Origin: Tyzzerella sp.
GTDB lineage: Bacteria > Bacillota > Clostridia > Lachnospirales > Lachnospiraceae
DNA length: 64,000 bases
Reading direction: 5' to 3'
Assembly (NCBI GenBank): GCA_017465565.1
Contig: JAFTWA010000012.1
Span: forward strand, 1 to 64,000
Made by a program: the position numbers and the translations under genes. Position 1 is the first letter of the stretch; every line of letters begins with the position of its first letter. The notes under the pieces are model-generated. The model ran no database searches and was not told where the DNA came from. It saw nothing but the letters and a program-made list of their open reading frames with translations. Of this stretch, positions 1-7,524 are shown in pieces.

Positions 1-74
1 GAACTGATGGATTCTTTATTCTGAATGATTTTCTCTACCCATTGTATTTTTTCTTCTGGAGAAATTTTACCCAT
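1..74 (-). CDS. N-terminus of a helix-rich protein, possibly a transposase OrfA (partial)
   Basis: A start codon at 74 reads off the left edge and gives MGKISPEEKIQWVEKIIQNK and a few more residues. A strong AAGGGGG ribosome-binding site lies eight bases upstream. The short charged helical start resembles the first helix of helix-turn-helix transposase OrfA proteins of the IS3 family, but only 24 residues are visible. The preceding A/T-rich leader could be the left end of such an element. The reading frame is well supported by its ribosome-binding site; the family is a guess. Confidence 0.4.
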   Translation of the reverse strand, partial: MGKISPEEKIQWVEKIIQNKESIS

Positions 75-144
75 AGAAAATGCCCCCTTCCAGATAAACA
101 GTTTTATTTTTTTAACTGTCTACCTAAAAGGGAGCATATCAGTT
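1..144 (-). mobile_element. Possible left end of an IS3-like insertion sequence (partial)
   Basis: Read on the minus strand, the sequence from about 144 down to the start codon at 74 runs TGATATGCTCCCTTTTAGGT, then AGACAGTT and an A-run, then the coding start. A terminal sequence with TG at its tip about 70 bp ahead of an OrfA-like start is the architecture of an IS3-family left end. The second terminal repeat and any target duplication lie outside the window, so this is inference only. Confidence 0.25.
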
Positions 145-174
145 AGAGTTTTAACCTATTGGGGTCATATGATT

Positions 175-1542
175 TTATTTTAATAGAATATAATAATAAT
201 TTCCAACCATATAATACCTTGAATCGAAGGAAATGGAATATCCTTTTTGGCGGATATATCTCTGTAAATTGGAGAAATCCGAATATATTTGTTTACTTAT
301 ATAATCCTGTAAATCACTGGATTGATTTCCTGCATACACACATAAATAGCTCTCATCAGTTTCTGCCAAGTAATCGATAACCGCTTCATAATTAACCGGC
401 GGTGCTTCCGTACTCTCAATGTAAAGTGCAAAATAACGATAAGGAGCATGTTCCGTTGAAGTACACGAAGGAACATGTAAATTCGTTGAATCAGCATTAT
501 GGTCTTTCGACATCTCTGACTCTGTCAAATTGAAATATTGATAGCAATGCAGTCCATCCTGAGCTGAATCATCCCACGTAGCGTCAAGCATATACCATTT
601 CGAATCCAACTGGATGGCATTCCACATATGGGACCCACCTGAAGCCGTTCCACTGACTGAGGTTACATTTATACCAACACAATAACACAAGTATTGAAGA
701 AGCTCAGCATACCCTTCACAAACAGCCAGGTTTTTACATGCCGCACCATATGCACCAAAAGAATGAGATACTACATTTGACGAATTGCTTAACAGCGCTG
801 CCGTATTCTTATCATAAGTGACCGTATCTTGAATGTAATCATAAATGAGTTTCTCCTTCTCAACAGCTGTGACACCTGCTGGAATGTTACCCAAAATCTC
901 CGAAACTCTATTATTAAACTCACTAATCTGTCCGCTTATTTTTGAGCGGTCAGCTGCAACAACCAGGTTCCCTTTTTCATCGTATTTATCTTCTATAGAG
1001 CCATCCGTATAAATCAACACAACGTTCTGTACTGTTTGTTTACGCGAATCATAGGTATAGACATAGCCTTTTGTAAGGTAAAATAATTGTGGATTATCCG
1101 CTATTACGGCCTGATATATGTTATTAATCACATCAGCTGTACATCTGTATGTGGACAAATCAACCACTGTGTTCCCCGACTTTGCCGACTCGCAAATCAC
1201 TTGATACACCTGTTTTGCAACAGTTGACAAAAACGAATACTGATAATAATTTTTCTCATCAATCGCTGTATGAGATGTATTAATTTCAACCTTCGCACTG
1301 ATTTGAGGCACATCTGCCTCTTCTACTTTTTCAAGTTCTACGGTTTCATAGGAATCATAGCCAGAAACCGGATTCCCTTCTGGTTTGCTTGGTTTTATTT
1401 CACTCACTTGTGCCTGTGTGCTTTCTGGCTCCACTACTGCTTCGCTAACAGGCTCCTCTGTTGTGACTTCTTCTGCTTTTTTGCACCCAGAAAAACAAAT
1501 TGCCGTAAATGCAAATATCAACCCTAAAATGATGCGTCTCAT
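175..1542 (-). CDS. Lipoprotein with transglutaminase-like domain
   Basis: The 455-residue protein opens with a lipoprotein signal peptide; the lipobox ends at Cys20 (ICFSGC). An acidic, Ser/Pro/Glu-rich linker runs to about residue 80. The C-terminal half carries a transglutaminase/cysteine-protease-like triad: Cys275 in NLAVCEGYAE, His305 in GGSHMWNAI and Asp320 in KWYMLDATWDD. Such proteins are membrane-anchored on the outer face and usually hydrolyse or cross-link peptides. The substrate cannot be deduced. It lies 46 bp downstream of degV on the same strand and may share its transcript. The start is supported by AAGGAAG upstream. Confidence 0.8.
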   Translation of the reverse strand: MRRIILGLIFAFTAICFSGCKKAEEVTTEEPVSEAVVEPESTQAQVSEIKPSKPEGNPVSGYDSYETVELEKVEEADVPQISAKVEINTSHTAIDEKNYYQYSFLSTVAKQVYQVICESAKSGNTVVDLSTYRCTADVINNIYQAVIADNPQLFYLTKGYVYTYDSRKQTVQNVVLIYTDGSIEDKYDEKGNLVVAADRSKISGQISEFNNRVSEILGNIPAGVTAVEKEKLIYDYIQDTVTYDKNTAALLSNSSNVVSHSFGAYGAACKNLAVCEGYAELLQYLCYCVGINVTSVSGTASGGSHMWNAIQLDSKWYMLDATWDDSAQDGLHCYQYFNLTESEMSKDHNADSTNLHVPSCTSTEHAPYRYFALYIESTEAPPVNYEAVIDYLAETDESYLCVYAGNQSSDLQDYISKQIYSDFSNLQRYIRQKGYSISFDSRYYMVGNYYYILLK

Positions 1543-1588
1543 TGGAATTCTTCCTTTCTATTTGCTTACACATCATTATACTATTATT

Positions 1589-2446
1589 CTACGGTTCTGA
1601 AAACCCTGCAATTCCAAATGCTGCCGGTCCACCATGTGTTGTAATAACACCCGCAGCCTGAACCCACTCTATTTTTCCAAAGCCACATTCTGTTGCTGCC
1701 TGCTTCACACTATTCTTCACTTCGTCAGATAAACCGATAGTATATACAAACCATAAACTCTCATTTCTATCAAGCTTATAATTTTCCGCATACTCTTTAA
1801 TCATCTGTGCTGCAACCTTTACCATTTTCCCACGGTATTTCTTTGTTGCAACTAATTTTCCATCAAGAATCTCAATACATGGATGTAAGCTTAAAATACT
1901 AGCTCCTAAAAATGCCACGTTACTTACACGTCCGCCTGCGCGTAAAAACTGTAGGTTGTCAGGCAGGAAACACATATTTGCACGTGCGATTAATCCACTC
2001 ACAGTATCTACCGCTTCTTCAATCGTCATATCTGGCTTTTCTTTTAAGATTTGGGCCATCTTTACAACTACATTGGCTTGTCCTACAGAAACCTGCTTTG
2101 TGTCAATTGCAGTCACATAATCCCGGTCTTCTGAAGCAATAATTGCACTTTGATAAGAACAAGTTGTAACAGCTGAGTATGCTAAATACAAGATATGAGC
2201 TTCTGGCCATTTCTCATGAATCTCATCAAACTTTTTCATAAAGTCTTCTGGTGTGCTTCCACTTGTCTTTGGAAGTCTCCCTGTACTTTTGTAGTAGTCA
2301 ACTATCTTTTCTACCGAAAAGGTCGCATCGTCTAATGTTTCATTATCAAAAGAAACATGCATTGGTACAATTTCAATACCGTACTTAACGGCAAGTTCTG
2401 GTGTAATGTCAGAGCCAGTTTCGGCAACAAGAATAATAGGTTTCAT
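1589..2446 (-). CDS. DegV family fatty-acid-binding protein
   Basis: The 285-residue protein has the DegV/EDD layout: an N-terminal ETGSDITPELAVKYGIEIVP segment, a TSGSTPEDF loop that contacts the bound acyl chain, and a central DTKQVSVGQ segment. Members of this family bind a long-chain fatty acid in the cytoplasm and, in many Firmicutes, act as the FakB partner of the FakA fatty-acid kinase. No fakA gene is visible here, so that role is inference. GGAG eight bases before the ATG and a clean promoter upstream support the start. Confidence 0.88.
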   Translation of the reverse strand: MKPIILVAETGSDITPELAVKYGIEIVPMHVSFDNETLDDATFSVEKIVDYYKSTGRLPKTSGSTPEDFMKKFDEIHEKWPEAHILYLAYSAVTTCSYQSAIIASEDRDYVTAIDTKQVSVGQANVVVKMAQILKEKPDMTIEEAVDTVSGLIARANMCFLPDNLQFLRAGGRVSNVAFLGASILSLHPCIEILDGKLVATKKYRGKMVKVAAQMIKEYAENYKLDRNESLWFVYTIGLSDEVKNSVKQAATECGFGKIEWVQAAGVITTHGGPAAFGIAGFSEP

Positions 2447-2480
2447 AAATATATCTCCATTTCATTTAATATCTCCTAAA

Positions 2481-2509
2481 ATTCTATCTCGTTTTTATTA
2501 CTACGTCAA
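2481..2509 (-). promoter_or_regulatory. Sigma-A promoter of degV
   Basis: On the minus strand TTGACG (2504-2509) and TAGAAT (2481-2486) are separated by exactly 17 bases, about 35 bp ahead of the degV ATG. The match to the housekeeping consensus is strong. Confidence 0.7.
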
Positions 2510-2519
2510 GGAGTTTTCA

Positions 2520-2894
2520 TTATCTTTTAATAGTCTTCACACCAAACGCAAAGTAAATAATGTGGAATGCCCATACACAGGCTAGAGCAATTCTGCCCAC
2601 AGGAACATTTTTCATCATAATAAAACCGATAGACATCAGTACTGTAACTGTTACCATAACACGAATTTTTGTTGGCCAGTTCATCCCTCTGCCTTGCACA
2701 TAGCTTTCAAGATTATTCTTATATAGTTTCGTATTTATAAACCAATTATGTAATTTTTCAGAACTTTTTGCAAAACATACTGTCGCAAGAAGCAAAAAAG
2801 GGAATGCTGGTAATAATGGAACGACAGCTCCCACTGCACCAAGTCCTACGCCAATACAGCCGAGGACAATATAAGCTATTTTCTTAATTTTCAT
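2520..2894 (-). CDS. DUF454 (YbaN-like) small membrane protein
   Basis: A 124-residue membrane protein with the DUF454/YbaN signature: a first helix ending in GVGLGAVGAVVPLLPAFPFL, the central SSEKLHNWFINTKLYKNNL segment, and two further helices near the C-terminus. The family has no established biochemical role. The start is placed at the ATG at 2894 because GGAG sits upstream; it overlaps the end of the preceding Cys-rich gene by 11 bases, so the two are translationally coupled. It is the last gene of the CydDC-like operon, and its co-transcription with a putative cytochrome is the best clue to its job. Confidence 0.8.
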   Translation of the reverse strand: MKIKKIAYIVLGCIGVGLGAVGAVVPLLPAFPFLLLATVCFAKSSEKLHNWFINTKLYKNNLESYVQGRGMNWPTKIRVMVTVTVLMSIGFIMMKNVPVGRIALACVWAFHIIYFAFGVKTIKR

Positions 2895-3234
2895 TTTCTT
2901 TCTCCAATCGTTTTTTCTCTTTTTTTGATTCAATCACATGACGAATTGCAGTTATCGGATGGGAAAATATCATTCTCGGTCCTGAAAAACACATAACTTT
3001 GCGGATTTTTTCTCTCATATCGGGTTTATAGCAATGAACCTTGCAGTTCGAACAAAACGTTTTTGTCTCCATAAAAGGGCATTTATCGCTTCGCATTCTT
3101 GCATAAGCATCAAGCTTGGCACATTCTTCACAAAGACCATTCCTGCCGCCATGCTGTTTCTTGCAATAAAGGGCTATCATCTGCGACACGAGTTCTTTTT
3201 CCTTTTCACGTTTAGTTTCTACACATTTCCCCAT
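2884..3234 (-). CDS. Nitrous oxide-stimulated promoter family Cys-rich protein
   Basis: A 116-residue soluble protein matching the small family called nitrous oxide-stimulated promoter. It is rich in cysteines: Cys and CEEC clusters in the first third, KCPFMETKTFCSNCKVHCYK in the middle, and CFSGPRMIF later. The spacing suggests an Fe-S or metal site, although the ligands are unproven. The ATG at 3234 is chosen over an in-frame TTG because GGAGG lies eight bases upstream. The start shares a TGATG overlap with the stop of the CydC-like gene, indicating translational coupling. Function is unknown. Confidence 0.75.
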   Translation of the reverse strand: MGKCVETKREKEKELVSQMIALYCKKQHGGRNGLCEECAKLDAYARMRSDKCPFMETKTFCSNCKVHCYKPDMREKIRKVMCFSGPRMIFSHPITAIRHVIESKKEKKRLEKENEN

Positions 3235-4892
3235 CAACTCATCCTCCCGTGTTCAACAGAGTAAACCTTATCTACAATACGCATTGTCGACTGACGATGC
3301 GACACAAGTACCACTGTTTTATTTTCTCTTTCTTCTTTTAAGGATTTCAAAATAACTGCTTCATTCAAACTGTCTAAATTGCTAGTCGGTTCATCCAAAA
3401 GCATGAATGGTGCATCATGAAGGAAGGCTCTGGCAAGACCAATTCTCTGTCTCTCACCACCGGAAAGTGTGTCTCCAAGTTCTCCTACAGGTGTATCATA
3501 GCCATTCGGAAGAGTCATAATGAAATCATGAATGGAGGCCTTTTTACAAGCCGCCACAATCTCTTCATCCGTTGCATTTAAGTTTGCAATGCGAAGGTTG
3601 TTTCGGATACTATCGTGGAATAAATGTGTTTCCTGGGTAACAAAGCTTTCCATATCGCGAAGATTTGCTGTATTAATCTCATCAACATTTACATTTGAAA
3701 GCTTTACACTTCCCTTTTGTACATTCCAAAAGCGCATCAAAAGCTTTAGCAATGTTGACTTTCCGCTCCCGCTTCTGCCCACAATACCAATAACAGAACT
3801 CTTTGGAATTGCCACAGACACGTTGTCAAGAATTGTCTCTTTCCCGTATGCAAAGATTACGTTTTTGATTGTTGCCCCATCAAAATCGATATCTTTTTTA
3901 CCCTTGATTTCTTCTACTACCGGCTTTTCCTCCAGAATGTCTAAAACACGATTTCCCGCAGCAAATGTATTTTGTAAAGTGCTTCCGAGATTAGCCAAGG
4001 CAACCACTGGACCAAAAGAACTCATAAGAGCAATCGTCGGAATCAGTACACCGGTAAATTCTACCTGGCCACTCTGATATAGCATTGCAGATACAAATAA
4101 CATTGCAAGGTCAAAAATCAAAATCACAGTATTCGTAACTGCCTGGTTTCGCCCTGCAGTACGTTTCATTCTTCTTTCATCTTCTGAAAGCGCATCCGTC
4201 TGCTCATTCATTTCCTTCAGTCTTTTCATTCCCTGACCGTATTGCAATGTTTCGCCAAGTCCCCGGAGACTGTCTAATACAAAACCTGAAAGGTCACCTG
4301 ATTTTGTACGGAATCTTATTCCGTCATCACCGCTGAATTTTGAAGTAAGCATCGGAATAATCACTCCGACAGTAAAATAAGCCACAAATGCAATCGTTCC
4401 AAGCAATACATTATGACGTCCTATAAATAGGCACATGATTGTCGAAAACAAGAACGCTATCGCAATTGGAGAGATGGTATGCGCATAAAATACTTCTAAC
4501 AATTCAATATCTGATGTGATGACCGATATCAAATTCCCTTTATCCTTCCCCTCCAACTTTGCAGGACAAAGCTTTCGCAATGCCTGAAACACTTTATCTC
4601 GAATAAGTGCCAGAAGTTTAAAAGCAATAAAATGATTACAGGCTTGCTCCGCATATCGAAGCACACCTCGAACAAGTGCAAAAACACATACCGAAACAAA
4701 TAACAGCGTTAAAGTAAATGGGGTAGAAATCCCAATCAATTCCGCTACCGCGTATCCACCAAATATGGTAATAAAAGACGCCGCAAGATGACCAATCAGT
4801 CCCATAATAATTGCCAGAACCATGAATCCTGCAAGCGGTTTCACAAGACCGATAAGTTTCATCATAACCGTAAATCCACTGCGTTTTCTCAT
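3234..4892 (-). CDS. cydC: CydC-like ABC transporter, fused permease and ATPase
   Basis: The 552-residue half-transporter has an N-terminal six-helix exporter domain (about residues 15-300) and a C-terminal ATPase with Walker A GRSGSGKST, signature LSGGERQR and Walker B FMLLDEPTSNLD. Order and length fit CydC, which with CydD forms a heterodimer. In E. coli that complex exports cysteine and glutathione, binds heme and is needed for cytochrome assembly. It overlaps the CydD-like stop codon by four bases. A heterodimeric exporter-fold importer of the YbtPQ/IrtAB kind is an alternative; the membrane-domain pattern of the partner favours CydDC. Confidence 0.78.
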   Translation of the reverse strand: MRKRSGFTVMMKLIGLVKPLAGFMVLAIIMGLIGHLAASFITIFGGYAVAELIGISTPFTLTLLFVSVCVFALVRGVLRYAEQACNHFIAFKLLALIRDKVFQALRKLCPAKLEGKDKGNLISVITSDIELLEVFYAHTISPIAIAFLFSTIMCLFIGRHNVLLGTIAFVAYFTVGVIIPMLTSKFSGDDGIRFRTKSGDLSGFVLDSLRGLGETLQYGQGMKRLKEMNEQTDALSEDERRMKRTAGRNQAVTNTVILIFDLAMLFVSAMLYQSGQVEFTGVLIPTIALMSSFGPVVALANLGSTLQNTFAAGNRVLDILEEKPVVEEIKGKKDIDFDGATIKNVIFAYGKETILDNVSVAIPKSSVIGIVGRSGSGKSTLLKLLMRFWNVQKGSVKLSNVNVDEINTANLRDMESFVTQETHLFHDSIRNNLRIANLNATDEEIVAACKKASIHDFIMTLPNGYDTPVGELGDTLSGGERQRIGLARAFLHDAPFMLLDEPTSNLDSLNEAVILKSLKEERENKTVVLVSHRQSTMRIVDKVYSVEHGRMS

Positions 4893-6628
4893 AGCTGCTC
4901 ACCGTCCTTTCCAAGGTTCTCAAGCGCTTGCTGTGCATTCCAAAGCTTCGCATATGTACCATCGTTGCCTAGCAGTTCTTTATGTGTTCCACTTTCTGCA
5001 ACCGCACCTTTATCCATTACATAAATTCGGTCAGACTTTGTAACATTCGCAAGGCGATGAGAAATCAGGATAACCGTCTTGCTTTTTGCAAGTGCATGTA
5101 TTTCACGCATGATGTCATTTTCACTTTCCACATCAATGTTAGAAGTCGCCTCATCAAAAATATAGACTGGACTGTCGTGAAGCAATGCTCTCGCTAAGGC
5201 AAGTCTCTGACATTGCCCGCCGGAAAGATTAGAAGCCTTTTCATGAAGCTTTGTTTCCAGCCCATTTTCACTTCTCAAAAATGCCGCAAGATTCACTCGC
5301 TCAAGCACTTCCCAAAGTTCGTTATCTGCAGCATTCGGATTTCCCATGAGCAGATTGTCTCTTACTGTTCCTTTGAACAAATAACTTTGGTGACTGATAT
5401 AAGTGAAGTTCTCCATTAAACTTGCTTCTGAAATTTCAGCCAATTCTTTATCTCCAACTTTTACAGAGCCGCTATATCCTTTGTTTCTCCCCATAAGTAT
5501 TGCTGAAACAGTAGATTTACCACAGCCACTCTCACCAACGATAGATGTGAAGCTACCCATTGGAAACGTCATGTTGATGCCATGTAAAATTTCACGGTCT
5601 TCTTTATAAGAGAAATGCAGATTATCGCAAACCATCGTACAATCCTTTGAAACTACTTCTGTTTTCTGCTCTGGTTCTGGCAAATCTAAAAACCGGAAGA
5701 TCTTATCACTCGCAGCCATACCATTCATTGCAATATGGAAAAAGGACCCTAAAAGCCGCATTGGAATAAAGAAATCTGCGGAAAGCAAAATAATCAATAA
5801 AGCGCCTGCAAGTGATACATTTCCCACTCTATATTGAGTTGCTGCCATAATCACACCAAGGGCTGCACCACCGTACGCAATCAAATCCATAATGGTAATA
5901 GAATTGAGCTGCATTGTTAACACCTTCATGGTAATCTTACGGAACTTCTCAGATTCTTCGTTCATTTCTTTATGTTTGAAATCGTCTGCCTGATAGATTT
6001 TCAAAGTGGTTAATCCTTGTAAATTTTCAAGAAAAGTATCTCCGAGAGCCGTATACTGTCCCCAATATTTTGACAACAGTTTTTTTGCCCATCTCTGCAC
6101 TGCCACTATAGACACCGGAATCAATGGTACACAAACAAGCAGTACAATGGCACTTGGGGAATTCACAAAACTCAAGAGAATAAAAAGCGTGAACGGTGCC
6201 AGCATCGCATAGAAAAACTGCGGAAGGTACGCTCCAAAATAGGTTTCCAGCTGGTCAACTCCTTCTACAGCAACCTGAACAATCTCCGAGGTTTTCACTT
6301 TTTCGTTATAAGCAGTACCAAGTCGTAAAAGTTTTTTGTAAATCATTTCTCGCAAAGTCTTTTTTACCGCTTTGGAAGAAAGATAACCCATTTTGCCTGC
6401 ACCTACTGTACACAGGAAGCGCACTATCACTGCCGCCAATGCAATACTGAGAGTTGTCATAATATCTTTTGTCTCAGCTGGCTGTTCAATCATTTTTGCT
6501 AAAAGTACTGTAATGCTGGACATCATGGAAATGTTGGCGACAAGAGAAATCCATTGCAATATTACGTTTCCTGCTATGTATTTTTTACTTTCGCTAACGG
6601 TTCCAATGAGCCGTTTGTTAATCATCAT
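4889..6628 (-). CDS. cydD: CydD-like ABC transporter, fused permease and ATPase
   Basis: The 579-residue protein carries a transmembrane exporter domain followed by an ATPase with Walker A GESGCGKST, signature LSGGQCQR and Walker B VYIFDEATSNID. Segments such as EGVDQLETYFGAYLPQFF, VCVPLIPVSIV and FIPMRLLGSFFHIAMNG align by eye with CydD rather than with generic multidrug exporters. It should pair with the product of the overlapping downstream gene. AGGAGGGG precedes the start, which has two adjacent ATGs. No cytochrome bd genes are seen nearby, so the transported species (thiol, heme or siderophore) is open. Confidence 0.78.
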   Translation of the reverse strand: MMINKRLIGTVSESKKYIAGNVILQWISLVANISMMSSITVLLAKMIEQPAETKDIMTTLSIALAAVIVRFLCTVGAGKMGYLSSKAVKKTLREMIYKKLLRLGTAYNEKVKTSEIVQVAVEGVDQLETYFGAYLPQFFYAMLAPFTLFILLSFVNSPSAIVLLVCVPLIPVSIVAVQRWAKKLLSKYWGQYTALGDTFLENLQGLTTLKIYQADDFKHKEMNEESEKFRKITMKVLTMQLNSITIMDLIAYGGAALGVIMAATQYRVGNVSLAGALLIILLSADFFIPMRLLGSFFHIAMNGMAASDKIFRFLDLPEPEQKTEVVSKDCTMVCDNLHFSYKEDREILHGINMTFPMGSFTSIVGESGCGKSTVSAILMGRNKGYSGSVKVGDKELAEISEASLMENFTYISHQSYLFKGTVRDNLLMGNPNAADNELWEVLERVNLAAFLRSENGLETKLHEKASNLSGGQCQRLALARALLHDSPVYIFDEATSNIDVESENDIMREIHALAKSKTVILISHRLANVTKSDRIYVMDKGAVAESGTHKELLGNDGTYAKLWNAQQALENLGKDGEQL

Positions 6629-6647
6629 ATATTTCCCCTCCTGTTCA

Positions 6648-6962
6648 TTAAGCCTTTTTCAATCGGCGATGATATATAAAAATGTGAATGGCAAGCGCAT
6701 ATACTGAGCCAATCGAAATCACCTTATGTAAAGCCAGAATCAAAGGTATTTCGTCAAATATCATGCCAAACAGACCGCTGAAAAATGCGAGAACTACAAG
6801 TCCCAGAAAAAGATAACTTCGACTTTTCAGTCGTTTACGATGGATAATTGTATGTACAATACAGAGTAATAAAAAAATAACTGATGCTAATTTGTGGATA
6901 TGGATTCCAGTTAACGGCACCAGATTGGTAATAATAAAGCTAATCAAAAGTAAATAATTCAT
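6648..6962 (-). CDS. Four-helix membrane protein, putative minimal diheme b-type cytochrome (DUF4405-like)
   Basis: The 104-residue protein has four predicted membrane helices (about 3-20, 23-41, 50-68 and 76-97). Histidines occur as His23/His37 in helix 2 and His79/His93 in helix 4, each pair separated by 13 residues. This is the same spacing and helix placement as the two bis-histidine hemes of cytochrome b. The overall look fits the DUF4405/cytochrome b561-like group. It is the first gene of the operon, 19 bp ahead of cydD. Heme binding is inferred from the pattern, not shown. Confidence 0.65.
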   Translation of the reverse strand: MNYLLLISFIITNLVPLTGIHIHKLASVIFLLLCIVHTIIHRKRLKSRSYLFLGLVVLAFFSGLFGMIFDEIPLILALHKVISIGSVYALAIHIFIYHRRLKKA

Positions 6963-6988
6963 TTCTGCGTTCTCCTTGTATAACTTTA

Positions 6989-7004
6989 GTTAGTCATTGC
7001 TAAC
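6989..7004 (-). promoter_or_regulatory. Palindromic operator candidate at the start of the CydDC-like operon
   Basis: GTTAG-TCATTG-CTAAC is an inverted repeat just downstream of the -10 box of the operon promoter, covering the expected transcription start. Similar TTAG/CTAA palindromes are bound by DtxR/MntR/IdeR-type metal regulators, so iron or manganese control is a reasonable inference. No regulator gene is adjacent. Confidence 0.45.
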
Positions 7005-7011
7005 CTTTGAA

Positions 7012-7040
7012 ATTATAAAAATAATTTATAACTTTGTCAA
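7012..7040 (-). promoter_or_regulatory. Consensus promoter of the cytochrome b-like/CydDC operon
   Basis: On the minus strand a perfect TTGACA (7035-7040) is followed after 17 bases by a perfect TATAAT (7012-7017). A full consensus promoter is expected to be very strong, which makes repression at the adjacent palindrome plausible. Confidence 0.8.
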
Positions 7041-7090
7041 GACTTATTTCGACCGGAATCAAAGAAGATTTTCCCAGGAAAAATAAAGTA

Positions 7091-7119
7091 TTGATTTTCA
7101 CTTTTCCATTGTTTATACT
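7091..7119 (+). promoter_or_regulatory. Promoter of the Cys-rich/surface-protein pair
   Basis: TTGATT (7091-7096) and TATACT (7114-7119) with a 17-base spacer lie 22 bp ahead of the ATG at 7142. The region between this and the opposing promoter at 7012-7040 is divergent, with no other gene. Confidence 0.65.
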
Positions 7120-7141
7120 GAATAAAAAGGAGAAATTTATC

Positions 7142-7483
7142 ATGATAGAACAATTATTAAAACAACCTGGTTTTATTTATGAAATAGAGGGAAGATATTA
7201 TTTCTTGGGAAAATGGATTTGCAAGGAATGTACTGACACCAATGCTAACGACTGTGCTTTCATGTACAACATGTGTCGTCGCAGCAAGGAAGAACCAGAT
7301 ACAAATATGTATTTCCAAAAAATTCGTGCATACTGTGATTTTGCCCTTGAAATTCCATATAACCCTGCAAAGATTCGCGAGGATTTATCATCTATTTTGG
7401 CAGGCTTATCTGAGACAGCCAGTAAATCCTTAGAAAAACAGATTCAAAATTTCTCAGAAGACCTTGAAAAATATTGTAATTAG
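7142..7483 (+). CDS. Cysteine-rich protein of unknown function
   Basis: A 113-residue soluble protein that I do not recognise. Residues 25-60 hold a cluster CKEC, DCAFMYNMC and, further on, AYCDF, suggestive of metal binding or disulfides. The C-terminal third is predicted helical and ends in Cys-Asn. The ATG at 7142 is chosen over a longer frame because AAGGAG precedes it by about nine bases and because a good promoter ends at 7119, inside the longer frame. It is followed 41 bp later by a sortase-anchored surface protein and probably shares its transcript. Confidence 0.6.
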   Translation: MIEQLLKQPGFIYEIEGRYYFLGKWICKECTDTNANDCAFMYNMCRRSKEEPDTNMYFQKIRAYCDFALEIPYNPAKIREDLSSILAGLSETASKSLEKQIQNFSEDLEKYCN

Positions 7484-7524
7484 AAACAATCAATAAAATG
7501 AAGAAAAGAAAGGAGAGATTCGAT

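Noticed and set aside
3532-4077. 181-codon plus-strand open frame
   Set aside because: It lies wholly antisense to the CydC-like gene, has no ribosome-binding site and has no recognisable domain.
3234-6628. ABC pair as a multidrug exporter
   Set aside because: Membrane-domain segments and the operon partners fit CydDC better than drug exporters.
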